A stretch of DNA of 64,000 nt, from the NCBI GenBank assembly GCA_964508715.1, contig CAZDUX010000012.1, positions 1 through 64,000 on the forward strand. Reading direction: 5' to 3'. The notes under the pieces were generated by a model. It was not told the origin of the DNA. It saw only the letters and a list, made by a program, of their open reading frames with translations, and made no database searches. This DNA comes from JAKALX01 sp964508715. GTDB lineage: Bacteria > Chloroflexota > Dehalococcoidia > Tepidiformales > Tepidiformaceae. Below are positions 50,808 through 60,724 of this stretch, piece by piece. A program made the translations under genes and the position numbers. Numbering within the stretch: position 1 is the stretch's first letter; every line of letters starts with the position of its first letter.

Positions 50808-50916
50808 CGCCTCACTGGCACCACCGGTCAAGCGGCCCCGGCCTTCAAGGCGCGGGGCCGCTTGTATTTTTTCGTTCCCCGTGGACGAACCGGGCGCTAC
50901 GCTGTCCCCTTCCGCC

Positions 50917-52149
50917 ATGAACGAGATTGCCGAACGCCGTGCCCGCAAGAACGTACGCCTCTACTACGCGTACAGCATCTGCATGGACTTCGGCCTCTGG
51001 TTCGGTATCTGGATCAAGTACCTCATCGAAGATCGCGGCTTCGAACTCAAGTACATCCTCGCCATGGACCTCCCGTTCTGGCTCATCGTCGCCATCCTCC
51101 AGGCCCCAACCGGCGCCCTCGCCGACCACATCGGCCGCAAGCGCATCCTCGCCATCTCCGGGGTGCTCTATGCCCTCACCATCCTTGGTTTCGGCCTCGC
51201 CCAGAACTACTGGATGCTCTTCGCCGACTACATCATCTGGGCCATCGCCCAGTCCACGCGCAGCGGCGCCGATTCCGCCCTCGTCTACGACAGCCTTCGC
51301 CTCGCTGGCCGCGAAGCCGAGTTCCCCCGTATCGCTGGCCGCGGCTTCGCTATCGATACCTTCTCGATGCTCTGCAGCCTCGTCGCCGGCGCCCTCCTCG
51401 CCGAGGCCGTTGGTATGGCACTCGTCATCCAGCTCTCGGCTGTCCCGCCACTCCTGGCCATGGTTGTTGCCCTCACCATGCTCGAACCACCGGCCGAGCA
51501 CGCGGAGCGGCACTACCTGGCGAATCTGAAGGCCGGGCTCTCCTTCTCCTGGCGCCACCCCGAGGTCCGTTACACCCTGCTCATCGGCTCCGTTCTGCTC
51601 GCCGGTGTCTTCGGGCCCGTCGTCCTCATGCAGCCTTTCCTCATCGAGCACAACGTTGCTACCGGCCTCTTCGGGGTCTACCAGGCGCCACTTCGCCTCC
51701 TCACCATCATTGGAGCAATCGTCGCTTTTCGCCTCGTCAACCGCTTCGGTGTCACCGCCATTCTCATCACCGCCTGCGCCACTATCATCGCCGGGTATAT
51801 CGGGCTTGCTGGAATCGACCTCCAACTTGCCTTCGTCCTGTTCGCGCTCCCTGCGATCTTCCAGGGGATCAACAAGCCGGTTATCGATGGCTACCTCAAC
51901 GACCGCATCCCCAGTGAACGCCGGGCAACCGTCCTGAGCGTCATGCAGCTCTACTTCGCCCTCCAGATCATGTTCGTCGAACCTGCCCTTGGTATCCTCA
52001 CCGACGACATCTCGCTCACAGCCGCGTTTCTCTTCGCTGCTGGCTATTTCATCGTCCTCATGCCGCCGCTCCTCTTCCTTTGGCACCGTGCCCACCGCCG
52101 GACCGGAGCAGGACCGCTGCCCCTCCTCGAGCCCGTCGGGGCGAAATAA
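50917..52149 (+). CDS. MFS transporter
   Basis: 410 residues from ATG 50917 (GTG 50881 in frame adds 12). About 12 membrane segments. The first segment YYAYSICMDFGLWFGIWIKY, then APTGALADHIGRKRILAISG (loop 2-3 motif), is typical of MFS proteins of the YcaD/MdtG broad type. Loop 6-7 carries EPPAEHAERHYLAN. A TACGCT box 13 bases before the ATG could be a -10 giving a very short leader. It is convergent with the P-type ATPase gene, which starts from the other side; substrate unknown. Confidence 0.87.
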   Translation: MNEIAERRARKNVRLYYAYSICMDFGLWFGIWIKYLIEDRGFELKYILAMDLPFWLIVAILQAPTGALADHIGRKRILAISGVLYALTILGFGLAQNYWMLFADYIIWAIAQSTRSGADSALVYDSLRLAGREAEFPRIAGRGFAIDTFSMLCSLVAGALLAEAVGMALVIQLSAVPPLLAMVVALTMLEPPAEHAERHYLANLKAGLSFSWRHPEVRYTLLIGSVLLAGVFGPVVLMQPFLIEHNVATGLFGVYQAPLRLLTIIGAIVAFRLVNRFGVTAILITACATIIAGYIGLAGIDLQLAFVLFALPAIFQGINKPVIDGYLNDRIPSERRATVLSVMQLYFALQIMFVEPALGILTDDISLTAAFLFAAGYFIVLMPPLLFLWHRAHRRTGAGPLPLLEPVGAK

Positions 52150-52155
52150 GACACG

Positions 52156-54747
52156 CTATCCCCGCGCCAGCTTCCGCCGAACCAGGTCGAGCCCCAGCAG
52201 GATGACCGCCGCCAACGGCACCAGTACCAACCACCCCACTGCAAGCGGCCGCATCAGGAACACGCTGTTCAAACCCGGGGTATAGACCAGCACCAGCGAG
52301 AGCAAGAGCTCGAACACCAGTCCACCCGCAATCCATGGGTTCGACCGCAGCGAAAGCCGTTGCCACAACCCGCCGTCGCGCTGTGCGAACAGGCAGCCCA
52401 CCTGTCCGCCGACAATGGCCAGGAACGTCGCTGTCGCTGCCTCCCGCTCGATCCCGGCAAATGCGCTGAATGAATCAAACGGACGCCACCCATGCCACCA
52501 CTCGAACGTTGCGAACCCGGCCATGCCGAGCGCCGCTTCGATCGCCCCGAAGAACAGGAACGTCCGCAGCCCGAGTTCCCTCGTTAGCAGCGGGCGCGAC
52601 GGAGACTCTGGCCGCCTCGCCATCTCCCGTCCCGATGGCTCCTCCGCCCCGAGCGCCAGTGCCGGGACGAGGTCCGTTCCCAGGTCGATAGCCAGCGCCT
52701 GGATCACCTGCAAGGCCAGCGGCATCGGCAGGAAGATGTACAGGACGAACGGCGTCAGCTCGGCCACATTGCTCGTGAAGACATAGCTCACGAACCGGCG
52801 GATATTCTGCTTGAGCGATCGCCCCTCCTCGATCGCCGCCACGATCGTCGCGAAGTTGTCGTCGGCAAGCACGATATCTGCCGCCTGTTTCGCTACCTCC
52901 GTCCCGCGCCGCCCCATCGCCACGCCCACATCAGCCGCTCGAAGCGCTGCCGCATCGTTGATCCCATCGCCCGTCACCACTACCACCTCGCCCGCCCGCC
53001 TCAGGGCCGTCACAATGCGCAACTTCTGTTGAGGATCGATGCGCGCGAAGATCGCGTTCTGGCGCACCGCCTCGCAGATAGCGAGGTCACTCATGCGATC
53101 CAGTTCGTCCCCGTCCGCTGTCGGCACCGCTTCGCCCATACCGATGGCGGCAGCGACTGCTCGCGCTGTCGCCGGATGGTCGCCGGTGAGCATCGCAACC
53201 CGTACACCTGCCCGCCTGCAAGCTTCGATTGCAGCCGCCGCCTCCGGGCGTGGCGGGTCCGCAATCCGCGCCAGCGCGCTAATTCCCGCTACCCCGTTGT
53301 GCCTGGTGCCCAGCAGGATCACCCGCTCTCCGCGGCGGGCCGCCTCCTCCATCGCCGCCCCAATGACCTCTGGCGGTGCGATCCCCAGCTCGACGGTCAC
53401 GGCCTCGGGGGCGCCCTTCAGGAATTCGATCTCGGTGCCGTTCTCCCTATCCCGGCACGTCACGCTCATGTACCGCCGGTGGGCCTCGAATGCCACCGCT
53501 GCTTGCCGCACATACCGCGCGCGTAACGCCTCCACGTCGGCACCCTCCTCCCGCACCCATCTCAACAGCGCTGCATCGAGCGGATCCCCCTCGATCTTCC
53601 CGTCGGCAATCCGCGCGTCGTTGCACACCGCCGCCGCCAGCACACCGAGCGCACGCTCCTCCTCTGAAGCCGGCACGAGCCCGAGGACCGACAGCGAGTT
53701 CAGGGTGAGCGTCCCCGTCTTGTCGGTGCAGATCACCGTAACCGAACCCACCACTTCTACCGCCGAGAGCCGCCGTACAGCTGCACCCCGGTCGGCCATC
53801 CGCCGCGCCCCGATCGCCAGGGCGACGGTAAGCGTCGGTAACAGTCCTTCCGGGACGAGCGCGACGATAACCCCCGTTGCAAACGTAAGCGCCGCGATGA
53901 ACGTCGTGTCCGTTGCCAGCGACGCGAGCACCAGCGTTATTGCCCCCGCGAGCACGGCGATGACCGCTGTCAGCCGTGACAACGACCCAACCTGCCGCTC
54001 CAACATCGATTCGCCGCGTTTTACGCCCGTCACCAGCGCGGCAACCCGCCCGAGCGTGCTCTCCGGGCCCGTGGCGAACACCACCCCGAGCCCGCTCCCC
54101 GTGACGACGGCGGCGCTCGCCGGCCCAACCGCCGAAAGCTCCGTCACCCGTGCTGTCGCGCCAGCCTCCTGCCGTTCTGCGGAGCGCTCTACCGCAACCG
54201 TTTCCCCCGTGATCATGGAAAGGTCCAACGAGAGTTCATCGCAGGCCAGCAACGCGATATCCGCCGGCACGATGTCCCCTGCTGCAACGCGCACGATGTC
54301 GCCCGGCACAACCTCCTCGGATGGCACCACGACCTCCGCCCCATCGCGGAGCACCCGCGCGGGCACCGCCACCCGGCGCATCAGCGACTCGACCACCTGC
54401 CCTGCCCGGTACTCCTGCACGAATGCGAAGACCCCGTTCACCCCGACAACGGCCACGATCGCCCCACCGAGCTCATTGATCCCCGCGGCAAACGCCAGCC
54501 CTGCAGCGAACCAGAGCAGCAGTGCCAGCGTGTGCGTGAAGTTCGAGACAAACCGCGCGAGGTGACGCGTCCGTTCCCGGCGCACGGGTTCGTTCGGTCC
54601 ATACCGCGCCAGCCGCCGTGCCGCCTCTTCACCCGAGAGTCCGCTATCGCTCGAATCGAGCGCCTGGATGCGCTCCCCTGGCCCCATCCCGGCGATCTCT
54701 ACCGCACTCACCCCGTGCTTCTGCTGCGAGACCTGCGGGTGGCTCAT
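52156..54747 (-). CDS. P2-type cation-transporting ATPase
   Basis: 863 residues from ATG 54747 (GTG 54798 adds 17). Domains: N-terminal cation-ATPase domain (about 20-90), actuator with MITGETVAVE (TGES variant with Thr for Ser), phosphorylation motif CTDKTGTLTLNSL (about 340), nucleotide domain with KGAPEAV, hinge VTGDGINDAAALRAADVGVAMG (about 585) and C-terminal helices. Helix 4 reads ALVPEGLLPTL and helix 6 DLGTDLVPALALGAEEP, wording nearer to the Na+/K+-ATPase (P2C) and CtpF-like groups than to SERCA pumps. The ion is not certain. No partner gene is adjacent. Confidence 0.9.
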   Translation of the reverse strand: MSHPQVSQQKHGVSAVEIAGMGPGERIQALDSSDSGLSGEEAARRLARYGPNEPVRRERTRHLARFVSNFTHTLALLLWFAAGLAFAAGINELGGAIVAVVGVNGVFAFVQEYRAGQVVESLMRRVAVPARVLRDGAEVVVPSEEVVPGDIVRVAAGDIVPADIALLACDELSLDLSMITGETVAVERSAERQEAGATARVTELSAVGPASAAVVTGSGLGVVFATGPESTLGRVAALVTGVKRGESMLERQVGSLSRLTAVIAVLAGAITLVLASLATDTTFIAALTFATGVIVALVPEGLLPTLTVALAIGARRMADRGAAVRRLSAVEVVGSVTVICTDKTGTLTLNSLSVLGLVPASEEERALGVLAAAVCNDARIADGKIEGDPLDAALLRWVREEGADVEALRARYVRQAAVAFEAHRRYMSVTCRDRENGTEIEFLKGAPEAVTVELGIAPPEVIGAAMEEAARRGERVILLGTRHNGVAGISALARIADPPRPEAAAAIEACRRAGVRVAMLTGDHPATARAVAAAIGMGEAVPTADGDELDRMSDLAICEAVRQNAIFARIDPQQKLRIVTALRRAGEVVVVTGDGINDAAALRAADVGVAMGRRGTEVAKQAADIVLADDNFATIVAAIEEGRSLKQNIRRFVSYVFTSNVAELTPFVLYIFLPMPLALQVIQALAIDLGTDLVPALALGAEEPSGREMARRPESPSRPLLTRELGLRTFLFFGAIEAALGMAGFATFEWWHGWRPFDSFSAFAGIEREAATATFLAIVGGQVGCLFAQRDGGLWQRLSLRSNPWIAGGLVFELLLSLVLVYTPGLNSVFLMRPLAVGWLVLVPLAAVILLGLDLVRRKLARG

Positions 54748-54848
54748 CACGTCCCAGTTTCCCTTTTTTTGCCGGCCCTCGTACACGGCCACGCTCACTG
54801 GCCCCCGCCTGCGATAAACAAACCGTTCGACCCAACCCCCGCCCGTGC

Positions 54849-54862
54849 TATCCTTGAAGGTG
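54849..54862 (+). promoter_or_regulatory. promoter of the cimA leader
   Basis: TATCCT (54849-54854) lies 8 bases before ATG 54863. This is the same TANNNT spacing as the leaderless genes, though GAAGG in the spacer could also act as a ribosome site. Confidence 0.5.
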
Positions 54863-54931
54863 ATGCGAACGCTCGCTCAATCGCGCCAGGTGATACCACC
54901 CCCGCGGCAATCCCGCGGGGCTGCTATTTAG
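54863..54931 (+). CDS. 22-residue leader peptide upstream of cimA
   Basis: A short frame, MRTLAQSRQVIPPPRQSR followed by GAAI, ends at TAG 54929-54931. It contains adjacent Val-Ile codons, with Ile as the rare ATA, and ends in Ile (ATT). Codons 13-19 overlap a perfect 8-bp hairpin CCCCGCGG / CCGCGGGG (loop CAATC, about 54899-54919). The following gene makes isoleucine precursors. I infer ribosome-mediated attenuation. A T-box-like reading (GGTGATACCACC) is weaker because the key TGGN is TGAT. Confidence 0.45.
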   Translation: MRTLAQSRQVIPPPRQSRGAAI

Positions 54932-55004
54932 CATCCTTTCTCCGCGTTTCTCCCCTCCGTACTGATTCGTTCTTCAACCGCTACGAGAAAGGTTTCCTGC
55001 CCTC

Positions 55005-56594
55005 ATGCCTACCGACCGCGTTCAGCTCTACGACACCACCCTTCGCGATGGCTCCCAGATGGAGGGCATCTCGCTCTCGGTCGAAGACAAGGTGCGCATC
55101 ACTCGCAAACTCGATGAACTCGGCCTCGAATGGATCGAAGGCGGCTTCCCTGGCTCAAACCCAAAAGACGCCGAATACTTTCGCCGCCTCCAGTCCGTCG
55201 AACTCAAGAACGCAAAGGTCAGCGCCTTCGGTGGCACCCGCAAGCCCAACCTGACCTGCGAGACCGACGCCAATATCCAGAGCCTCGTCGCCGCCGAAAC
55301 CCCGGGAATCACTCTCGTCGGCAAAGCCTCCATGTACCAGGTCCGCGAGATCCTCGAAACCTCGGCCGAGGAAAACCTCGCCATGATCGCCGAGACCATC
55401 GGCTACTTCAAAGCGCTCGGCAAGACCGTCTTCTTCGATGCCGAGCACTTCTTCGATGGCTTCACCGACGATCCCGACTACTCCCTCCAATGCCTCGCAA
55501 CTGCGGCCCGCGCCGGTGCCGATGCCCTCGTCCTTTGTGATACCAACGGCGGAATGACCACGTCCCGCATGCTCCGCGCAATCGAGGCCGCCCAGCATCG
55601 CGTCAACGATGTCCGCCTCGGTATCCACTGCCATAACGACGCGGGCCTCGCGGTGGCGAACTCCATGGCCGCTGTCGAAGCCGGCGTCTGGCAGGTTCAG
55701 GGCTGTGTCAACGGCTACGGAGAGCGCTGCGGCAACGCCGACATCCTCACCATCCTTGCCAACCTCAAGCTCAAGATGGGCCTCGATGTCGTCGAGGATG
55801 AGCAACTCGCACGCCTTACCGAGGTGTCGAACTACGTCTCCGAACTCGCGAACATGGTCCCCAATCCGCAGGCCCCCTACGTCGGTGCCAGCGCTTTCGC
55901 ACACAAGGCTGGTTACCATGCCGCCGGTGTCATGAAGGACGAGCGCGCCTACCAGCACATCGACCCCGGCCTCGTTGGCAACTCCAGCCGCGTCCTCGTG
56001 AGCGAACTCGCTGGCCAGCGCAACCTCCTCATGAAGCTCCAGGAGCGAGGCATCGACTTCCCGCTCTCGCAGGCCGAGGTGAAGTCGCTCCTCGAGACTG
56101 TGAAGGAGAAGGAGAGCCAGGGGTACCAGTATGAAGGTGCCGAGGCCAGCTTCGAACTCCTCGTCCGCCGTACCCTGCCAGGCTATCAGGCGCCATGGGA
56201 GATTGAGGACTTCGTGATCGTCGAACGCCGCCGCCAGGGCCACGGCCGCTCGCCGCTCAACGAAATGGTCGCGGAAGCCATGGTCAAGCTCCGTGTCGAA
56301 GGTGAACTCCAACACACCGCTGCCGAAGGAAATGGCCCCGTGAATGCCCTCGACGCCGCCGTCCGGAAGGCCCTCTCCGTGAACTACCCCGCCCTTTCCA
56401 GCGTCAAGCTCGTCGACTACAAGGTCCGCATCCTCGACAGCAAAGACGCCACCGGTGCGCGCGTCCGCGTTCTCATCGAGAGTACCGACGGGACTGCCTA
56501 CTGGACAACGGTCGGCAGCTCCACCGACATCATCGAAGCCTCGTGGCTTGCCCTCGCCGACGCCCTGGAGTACGCCCTCCTTCGCGCCGCCTGA
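55005..56594 (+). CDS. cimA: (R)-citramalate synthase
   Basis: 529 residues, the CimA length. It condenses pyruvate and acetyl-CoA, the first step of the threonine-independent isoleucine pathway. The HMGL-like TIM barrel (about 1-290) has LYDTTLRDGSQMEGISLSVE (9-28), the catalytic-metal segment LGIHCHNDAGLAVANSMAAV (about 205) and GCVNGYGERCGNAD. The linker holds AFAHKAGYHAAGVMKD. The C-terminal LeuA regulatory domain (about 400-529) binds the feedback inhibitor in known enzymes. It partners with LeuCD found at 20-22 kb. Confidence 0.94.
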   Translation: MPTDRVQLYDTTLRDGSQMEGISLSVEDKVRITRKLDELGLEWIEGGFPGSNPKDAEYFRRLQSVELKNAKVSAFGGTRKPNLTCETDANIQSLVAAETPGITLVGKASMYQVREILETSAEENLAMIAETIGYFKALGKTVFFDAEHFFDGFTDDPDYSLQCLATAARAGADALVLCDTNGGMTTSRMLRAIEAAQHRVNDVRLGIHCHNDAGLAVANSMAAVEAGVWQVQGCVNGYGERCGNADILTILANLKLKMGLDVVEDEQLARLTEVSNYVSELANMVPNPQAPYVGASAFAHKAGYHAAGVMKDERAYQHIDPGLVGNSSRVLVSELAGQRNLLMKLQERGIDFPLSQAEVKSLLETVKEKESQGYQYEGAEASFELLVRRTLPGYQAPWEIEDFVIVERRRQGHGRSPLNEMVAEAMVKLRVEGELQHTAAEGNGPVNALDAAVRKALSVNYPALSSVKLVDYKVRILDSKDATGARVRVLIESTDGTAYWTTVGSSTDIIEASWLALADALEYALLRAA

Positions 56595-58892
56595 TTACCG
56601 CACCCGCTCCAGGAGGCGCGTCGCCGCAGCCTTCGCCGCGCTCTTCGCCTCGATCTGCGGCCCGACGCATCCCGGGCAACCGTTCGTGCAGTCGCACGCT
56701 TTCACCAGCGCGAGGCAAGCCTCCACCAGGTCCTCGCGCACCTCGAATAGCTTCTCTGCGAGGCCGACACCACCCGGTACCGAGTCGTAGAGGTAGACGG
56801 CGGGCAGCCCGCTGTAGGGTGACCGCACCTGCGATTGCGCCCCGATGTCCCGCGGGTCGCACAGGCAGTAGATCGGCGCAAGGTTCTGCGCCAGGTTCGC
56901 GATCCCCGCAAGCCCGAGCGCCAGCGCCTCGCGGTCCAGCCCGTTCGTTGCACGTTCGTCGAAGTTCAGCCAGTACGCCGTCGTGTGCAGGTTCTCCTCG
57001 GGTATCGCGATCTTTCCCCACCCCACGTTCTCATGCGTATTCAGCTTCACCTTCTTGAAGATCGTGGCAAGGAATGTGATCGCCACCTCGCCGCTCTCAT
57101 GCAATCCCGCTCGCGCACCCTCCTGCCGGAAGCTCTCCAGCACCTTCAGCTCCACCGCGAGTTGCGCATCGGTGTAGTAGTCCACCGCCACGGGCGTCAC
57201 GTACGCCTTCTTGTCGTCCCAGTCGAGCCACTCAACCTGGTACTGCTGCCCTCGGTGGATGTAGATGGCGTCCTCGTGGATCAGCAGCGGCGCACTCGGC
57301 CGGTCGCACTCACCGATGACCTTCGGAACGGGCCCTTGCTCGATGATCACGAAGTTGTCGGTGCTCGCTGTCCGCAGCGAAACCTGCTCCGCCGGGTACG
57401 CCTCGCTCATCCAGTGGTAGCGCCCATTCGCCTTCTGCAGCACGCCCTCCTCGTAGAGGATGTCGAGCAATTCATCGGTGTGCGCGCCGAACACCTCGCC
57501 CTCGTTGAACGGCAGCTCGAACGCTGCGCATTTCAGGTGGCTCCCCAGGATGTAGAGGTTGTCGGGGTCGATGAGCCCCCGCTCCACGCTTCTGTCGAAC
57601 ACAAACCCCGGGTGCGTCGCCACGTACTGGTCCAGCGGGTTCGAACTCGCCACCAGCACCGAGAGCGATGTCTCCTGCGTTCTTCCTGCACGCCCGAACT
57701 GTTGCCATAGGCTCGATAGCGCGCCCGGGTAACCCACGACCACACTCGCCCCCAGGCCCCCGATATCGATCCCCAGCTCCAGCGCATTGGTCGCCACCAC
57801 ACCGCGCACCGTGCCATCGCGGAGCCCCCGCTCGATCGTTCGCCGCTCGTTTGGGAGGTACCCGCCCCGGTAGCCAGCAACCCGCTCGGCGTCACCAGGC
57901 TTGTTCCGCAGGGCATCTCGCAGGTAGGTCAACAGCAGCTCCACTCGCGTCCGGCTTGGTGCGAAGACGATTGTCTGGATCCCCGACCTGATGAGTTTCG
58001 CCGCCACGTCCCGCGCTGCCTTGATCGACGATTGGCGGATCCCCAGCTCCCGGTTCACCACCGGCGGGTTGTGGATCACCACCACGCGCTCGCCTGCCGG
58101 CGCCCCGTTGTCATCGATGAGCTCCACGTCGTCGCCGACAAGCGCCTGCGCCAGCTCGCCCGGGTTCGCGATAGTCGCCGAGCACAGGATGAACGTCGGG
58201 TCCGACCCGTAGAACTGGCAGATCCGCCGTAATCGCCGCAGTACATTCGCGAGGTGGCTCCCGAACACACCGCGATAGGTGTGGAGCTCGTCGAGCACCA
58301 CGTAATCGAGACTCTCGAAGAGCTGCACCCACTTGGTGTGGTGCGGAAGGATGGCCGTGTGCAGCATGTCCGGGTTCGTGAGTACGATATGGCCCGCCTG
58401 CCGCACCGCCCGTCGTGCGTCGGCCGGTGTATCACCGTCATATGTGAAGGTCCGTACGTCCTCGCCGATGTCCGTAATCAGCCCGTGCAACTCGTCGAGC
58501 TGATCCTGCGCGAGCGCTTTCGTCGGGAAAAGGTAGAGCGCCCGTGTCGAGCTGTCCTTCAGGATGCTGCTCAGCACCGGCACGTTGTAACAGAGCGTCT
58601 TCCCGCTCGCCGTTGGCGTCACAACCACGCTGTTCCGGCCCGCGAGCGCATGCTCGATCGCCTTCGCCTGGTGCGTGTAAGGCTCCTCGATCCCGCGCCG
58701 CTTCAATGCCTCGAGCAGCCGCGAGTCCAATCCTTCCGGCCACTCACCAAAGCGCGCCTCACGAGCGTCGACTCGCCGCACCACCGTATCCGTCGGTTTC
58801 GATTCCAGCTCCGCTACAATCCGCGCCGCGATGAGCTCCACGGGGGCCGGGCGTACTGCGGGCACCGGGTATTGCGGTGGCGGCTTAGCCAC
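56595..58892 (-). CDS. DEAD/DEAH-box helicase with DUF1998 domain (MrfA/YprA-like)
   Basis: 765 residues from GTG 58892, which has TAGTAT 5 bases upstream; MRLCSIVFH above it was rejected. Helicase motifs in order: Q-like THQAKAIE, I VVTPTASGKT (about 90-99), II VVLDELHTYRG (a DELH box), III CSATIANP, IV/V ALELGIDIGGLGASVVVGYPG and VI QQFGRAGRTQE. The C-terminal DUF1998 domain (about 610-765) has four cysteines, LCDPR then CDCTNGCPGCVGP, a zinc site in MrfA. MrfA repairs mitomycin C damage in Bacillus subtilis. It abuts cimA tail to tail. Confidence 0.92.
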   Translation of the reverse strand: MAKPPPQYPVPAVRPAPVELIAARIVAELESKPTDTVVRRVDAREARFGEWPEGLDSRLLEALKRRGIEEPYTHQAKAIEHALAGRNSVVVTPTASGKTLCYNVPVLSSILKDSSTRALYLFPTKALAQDQLDELHGLITDIGEDVRTFTYDGDTPADARRAVRQAGHIVLTNPDMLHTAILPHHTKWVQLFESLDYVVLDELHTYRGVFGSHLANVLRRLRRICQFYGSDPTFILCSATIANPGELAQALVGDDVELIDDNGAPAGERVVVIHNPPVVNRELGIRQSSIKAARDVAAKLIRSGIQTIVFAPSRTRVELLLTYLRDALRNKPGDAERVAGYRGGYLPNERRTIERGLRDGTVRGVVATNALELGIDIGGLGASVVVGYPGALSSLWQQFGRAGRTQETSLSVLVASSNPLDQYVATHPGFVFDRSVERGLIDPDNLYILGSHLKCAAFELPFNEGEVFGAHTDELLDILYEEGVLQKANGRYHWMSEAYPAEQVSLRTASTDNFVIIEQGPVPKVIGECDRPSAPLLIHEDAIYIHRGQQYQVEWLDWDDKKAYVTPVAVDYYTDAQLAVELKVLESFRQEGARAGLHESGEVAITFLATIFKKVKLNTHENVGWGKIAIPEENLHTTAYWLNFDERATNGLDREALALGLAGIANLAQNLAPIYCLCDPRDIGAQSQVRSPYSGLPAVYLYDSVPGGVGLAEKLFEVREDLVEACLALVKACDCTNGCPGCVGPQIEAKSAAKAAATRLLERVR

Positions 58893-59010
58893 GTGGAATA
58901 CTATTGAGCAGAGTCGCACACATGTTCGAAAGTATGGTAACCCGCGCTACGCGGCGTCAAGTCCATGGCCGCGAGTACCCGGCATCGTTCGCCCCGGCTA
59001 CAGTAGTGGA

Positions 59011-59307
59011 GTGAACGATCAGATCTCCGCCTGGCGCGACGAAATCGACCAGCTCGACGACCAACTCCTCGACCTCTTTAATCGCCGTGCCCACTGTGCT
59101 ATCGAGATCGGGATGCTCAAGCGCCGCGCCCAGCTCCCCATCGACGTCCCCGAGCGCGAGGCGCAGGTTATCGCCCGGGTCGTCCAACTCAACGAAGGCC
59201 CCCTCAATGGTGATGCCATTCGCCGCCTGTTCGAAGCGGTCATCACCGAGTCTCGAATCGCCGAGCACGCCATGCTCGAAGCGACGCCCACGACCTTCGC
59301 GGAGTAG
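59011..59307 (+). CDS. chorismate mutase (AroQ class)
   Basis: 98 residues, a monofunctional AroQ all-helical enzyme converting chorismate to prephenate. Conserved residues: Arg9 in WRDEIDQLDDQLLDLFNRRA, Lys37 in IGMLKRRAQLPI, VPEREAQVI and the final helix LFEAVITESRIAE. GTG 59011 has TACAGT 6 bases upstream and no ribosome site, a clear leaderless start. No prephenate dehydratase or dehydrogenase is adjacent. Confidence 0.92.
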   Translation: MNDQISAWRDEIDQLDDQLLDLFNRRAHCAIEIGMLKRRAQLPIDVPEREAQVIARVVQLNEGPLNGDAIRRLFEAVITESRIAEHAMLEATPTTFAE

Positions 59308-59380
59308 GCACACGCGCTGCCACAATCGCCAGAACCCACCGCATCCGGCCCCGGCAGGGTGACCCTCCCTGGAACTCGCT

Positions 59381-60724
59381 TCACTCGGCGCCCACGGGCG
59401 CGCCGACCACTCCCGTTGTCGCGACGGGCACCTCCTCCTGCTCACCATTTGCTGGCCGCGCGAAGAGAATAACCAGCGCCGCCAGGTACGTGAGCAGCGC
59501 CGTTACCGTGAACGGCACCGAGTACCCATCCGTCCGGTCGTGGAGGAAGCCGATCCCGAACGGCCCCGCGCCTGCGCCAACCTGCCCTACCAGGTTCACC
59601 AGCCCGAAGATCGTCCCGAACGACACCAGCCCGAAGATCTCCCCCACCAACAGCGACTGCATCATGTACACGTTGCCGATCGTGAATCCAAAGATCAGCG
59701 TCAGCGCCCACGTCGCCGCAATATTCTCCGTGTGAATGATCAGCAGGATCGCCGTCGCCTGCACCACGAACAGCACCACGGTCAGCTTCCGCTTGTCGAA
59801 ATTGTCCGCGAACATCCCGACTACCAGCCGTGCCACGATACTCCCGCCCGCTGTTACGCTTAGCGCGAACGCCGCCGTACTTCGCGATCCCAGCCGGTCT
59901 TCGAGGAACGAAATCTGGTGGAACACATAGCCCGTCTGTGCGGTCAGCACCAGTAGGAATGCCATCGTCAACGCCCAGAACGCCATCGTCCGCCGTGCCT
60001 CGGCCGTCGTCCATCGCCGCAACTGGACCTGCTCTGCCAGCAGCGAGTGAGCCGTCTCAGGGATCGGCGGAAGGTTCGTCCCGTCCGGCTTCAGGCCCAT
60101 CTCGCGCGGGTCCCAGCTGATGAGCAGCACGATGACCGGCAGCGCCACGGCAGCCACGAGAATCCCCATCGAAGGCGCCGCCAGTTCCGTACCCCCGATG
60201 TCGATGAGCTTCGAGATCAGTGGCGAAAGGATTACCCCGCCGAGTGAGACCCCGGTCGATGAGATGCTCATCGCCTTGGCCCGCCGCCGCACGAACCAGC
60301 GTGTCATGATCGCGTTCACCGCCACGCCCGTCGACATCCCGTTCGCGACGGCCAGCACCGCGTACACCACGTACAACTGCCACAGATCGCTCACGTACCC
60401 GATCGCCGAAGCGCTGAACGCCACGATCACCACGCCGCTCACCATGTACCTGATCGGCCCGCTCCTATCGATCCGCGGCCCGATGAATGCCGACGTTAGC
60501 CCCGAGATGCTGAAGTACAGGCCCGTCGCTCCCGAGACGGCCGTCGTCGACCAGTGGTGTTCGTCCTTCAGCGGCTTCAGGAACACCGCCAGCCCGTAGT
60601 ACCCCACCCCAACACCCACAAAACTGAGGACCGCGCACGCCGCCGCAATGTACCAACCGTAATACACGCTCTTCGGCAGGAATCGGGCAGCGGGTGGCAG
60701 TTTCACGGCAGGCGAAGTATCCAT
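59381..60724 (-). CDS. MFS transporter (OFA/monocarboxylate-transporter-like)
   Basis: 447 residues, about 12 membrane segments. The start YYGWYIAAACAVLSFVGVGV, then GPRIDRSGPIRYMVSG and MTRWFVRRRAKAMSISSTGV, matches the OFA/MCT-like group that carries monocarboxylates such as oxalate/formate or pyruvate. Helix 7-8 region: RTMAFWALTMAFLLVLTAQT. The ATG has TAGACT 7 bases upstream. It lies beside a CoA-transferase gene on the opposite strand, so a carboxylic acid substrate is plausible but not proven. Confidence 0.87.
   Translation of the reverse strand: MDTSPAVKLPPAARFLPKSVYYGWYIAAACAVLSFVGVGVGYYGLAVFLKPLKDEHHWSTTAVSGATGLYFSISGLTSAFIGPRIDRSGPIRYMVSGVVIVAFSASAIGYVSDLWQLYVVYAVLAVANGMSTGVAVNAIMTRWFVRRRAKAMSISSTGVSLGGVILSPLISKLIDIGGTELAAPSMGILVAAVALPVIVLLISWDPREMGLKPDGTNLPPIPETAHSLLAEQVQLRRWTTAEARRTMAFWALTMAFLLVLTAQTGYVFHQISFLEDRLGSRSTAAFALSVTAGGSIVARLVVGMFADNFDKRKLTVVLFVVQATAILLIIHTENIAATWALTLIFGFTIGNVYMMQSLLVGEIFGLVSFGTIFGLVNLVGQVGAGAGPFGIGFLHDRTDGYSVPFTVTALLTYLAALVILFARPANGEQEEVPVATTGVVGAPVGAE

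Noticed and set aside
54840..55004. T-box riboswitch upstream of cimA
   Set aside because: The segment GGTGATACCACC resembles a T-box, but the TGGN that pairs with tRNA CCA reads TGAT, and no stem I or specifier loop is evident. A leader peptide fits better, though weakly.
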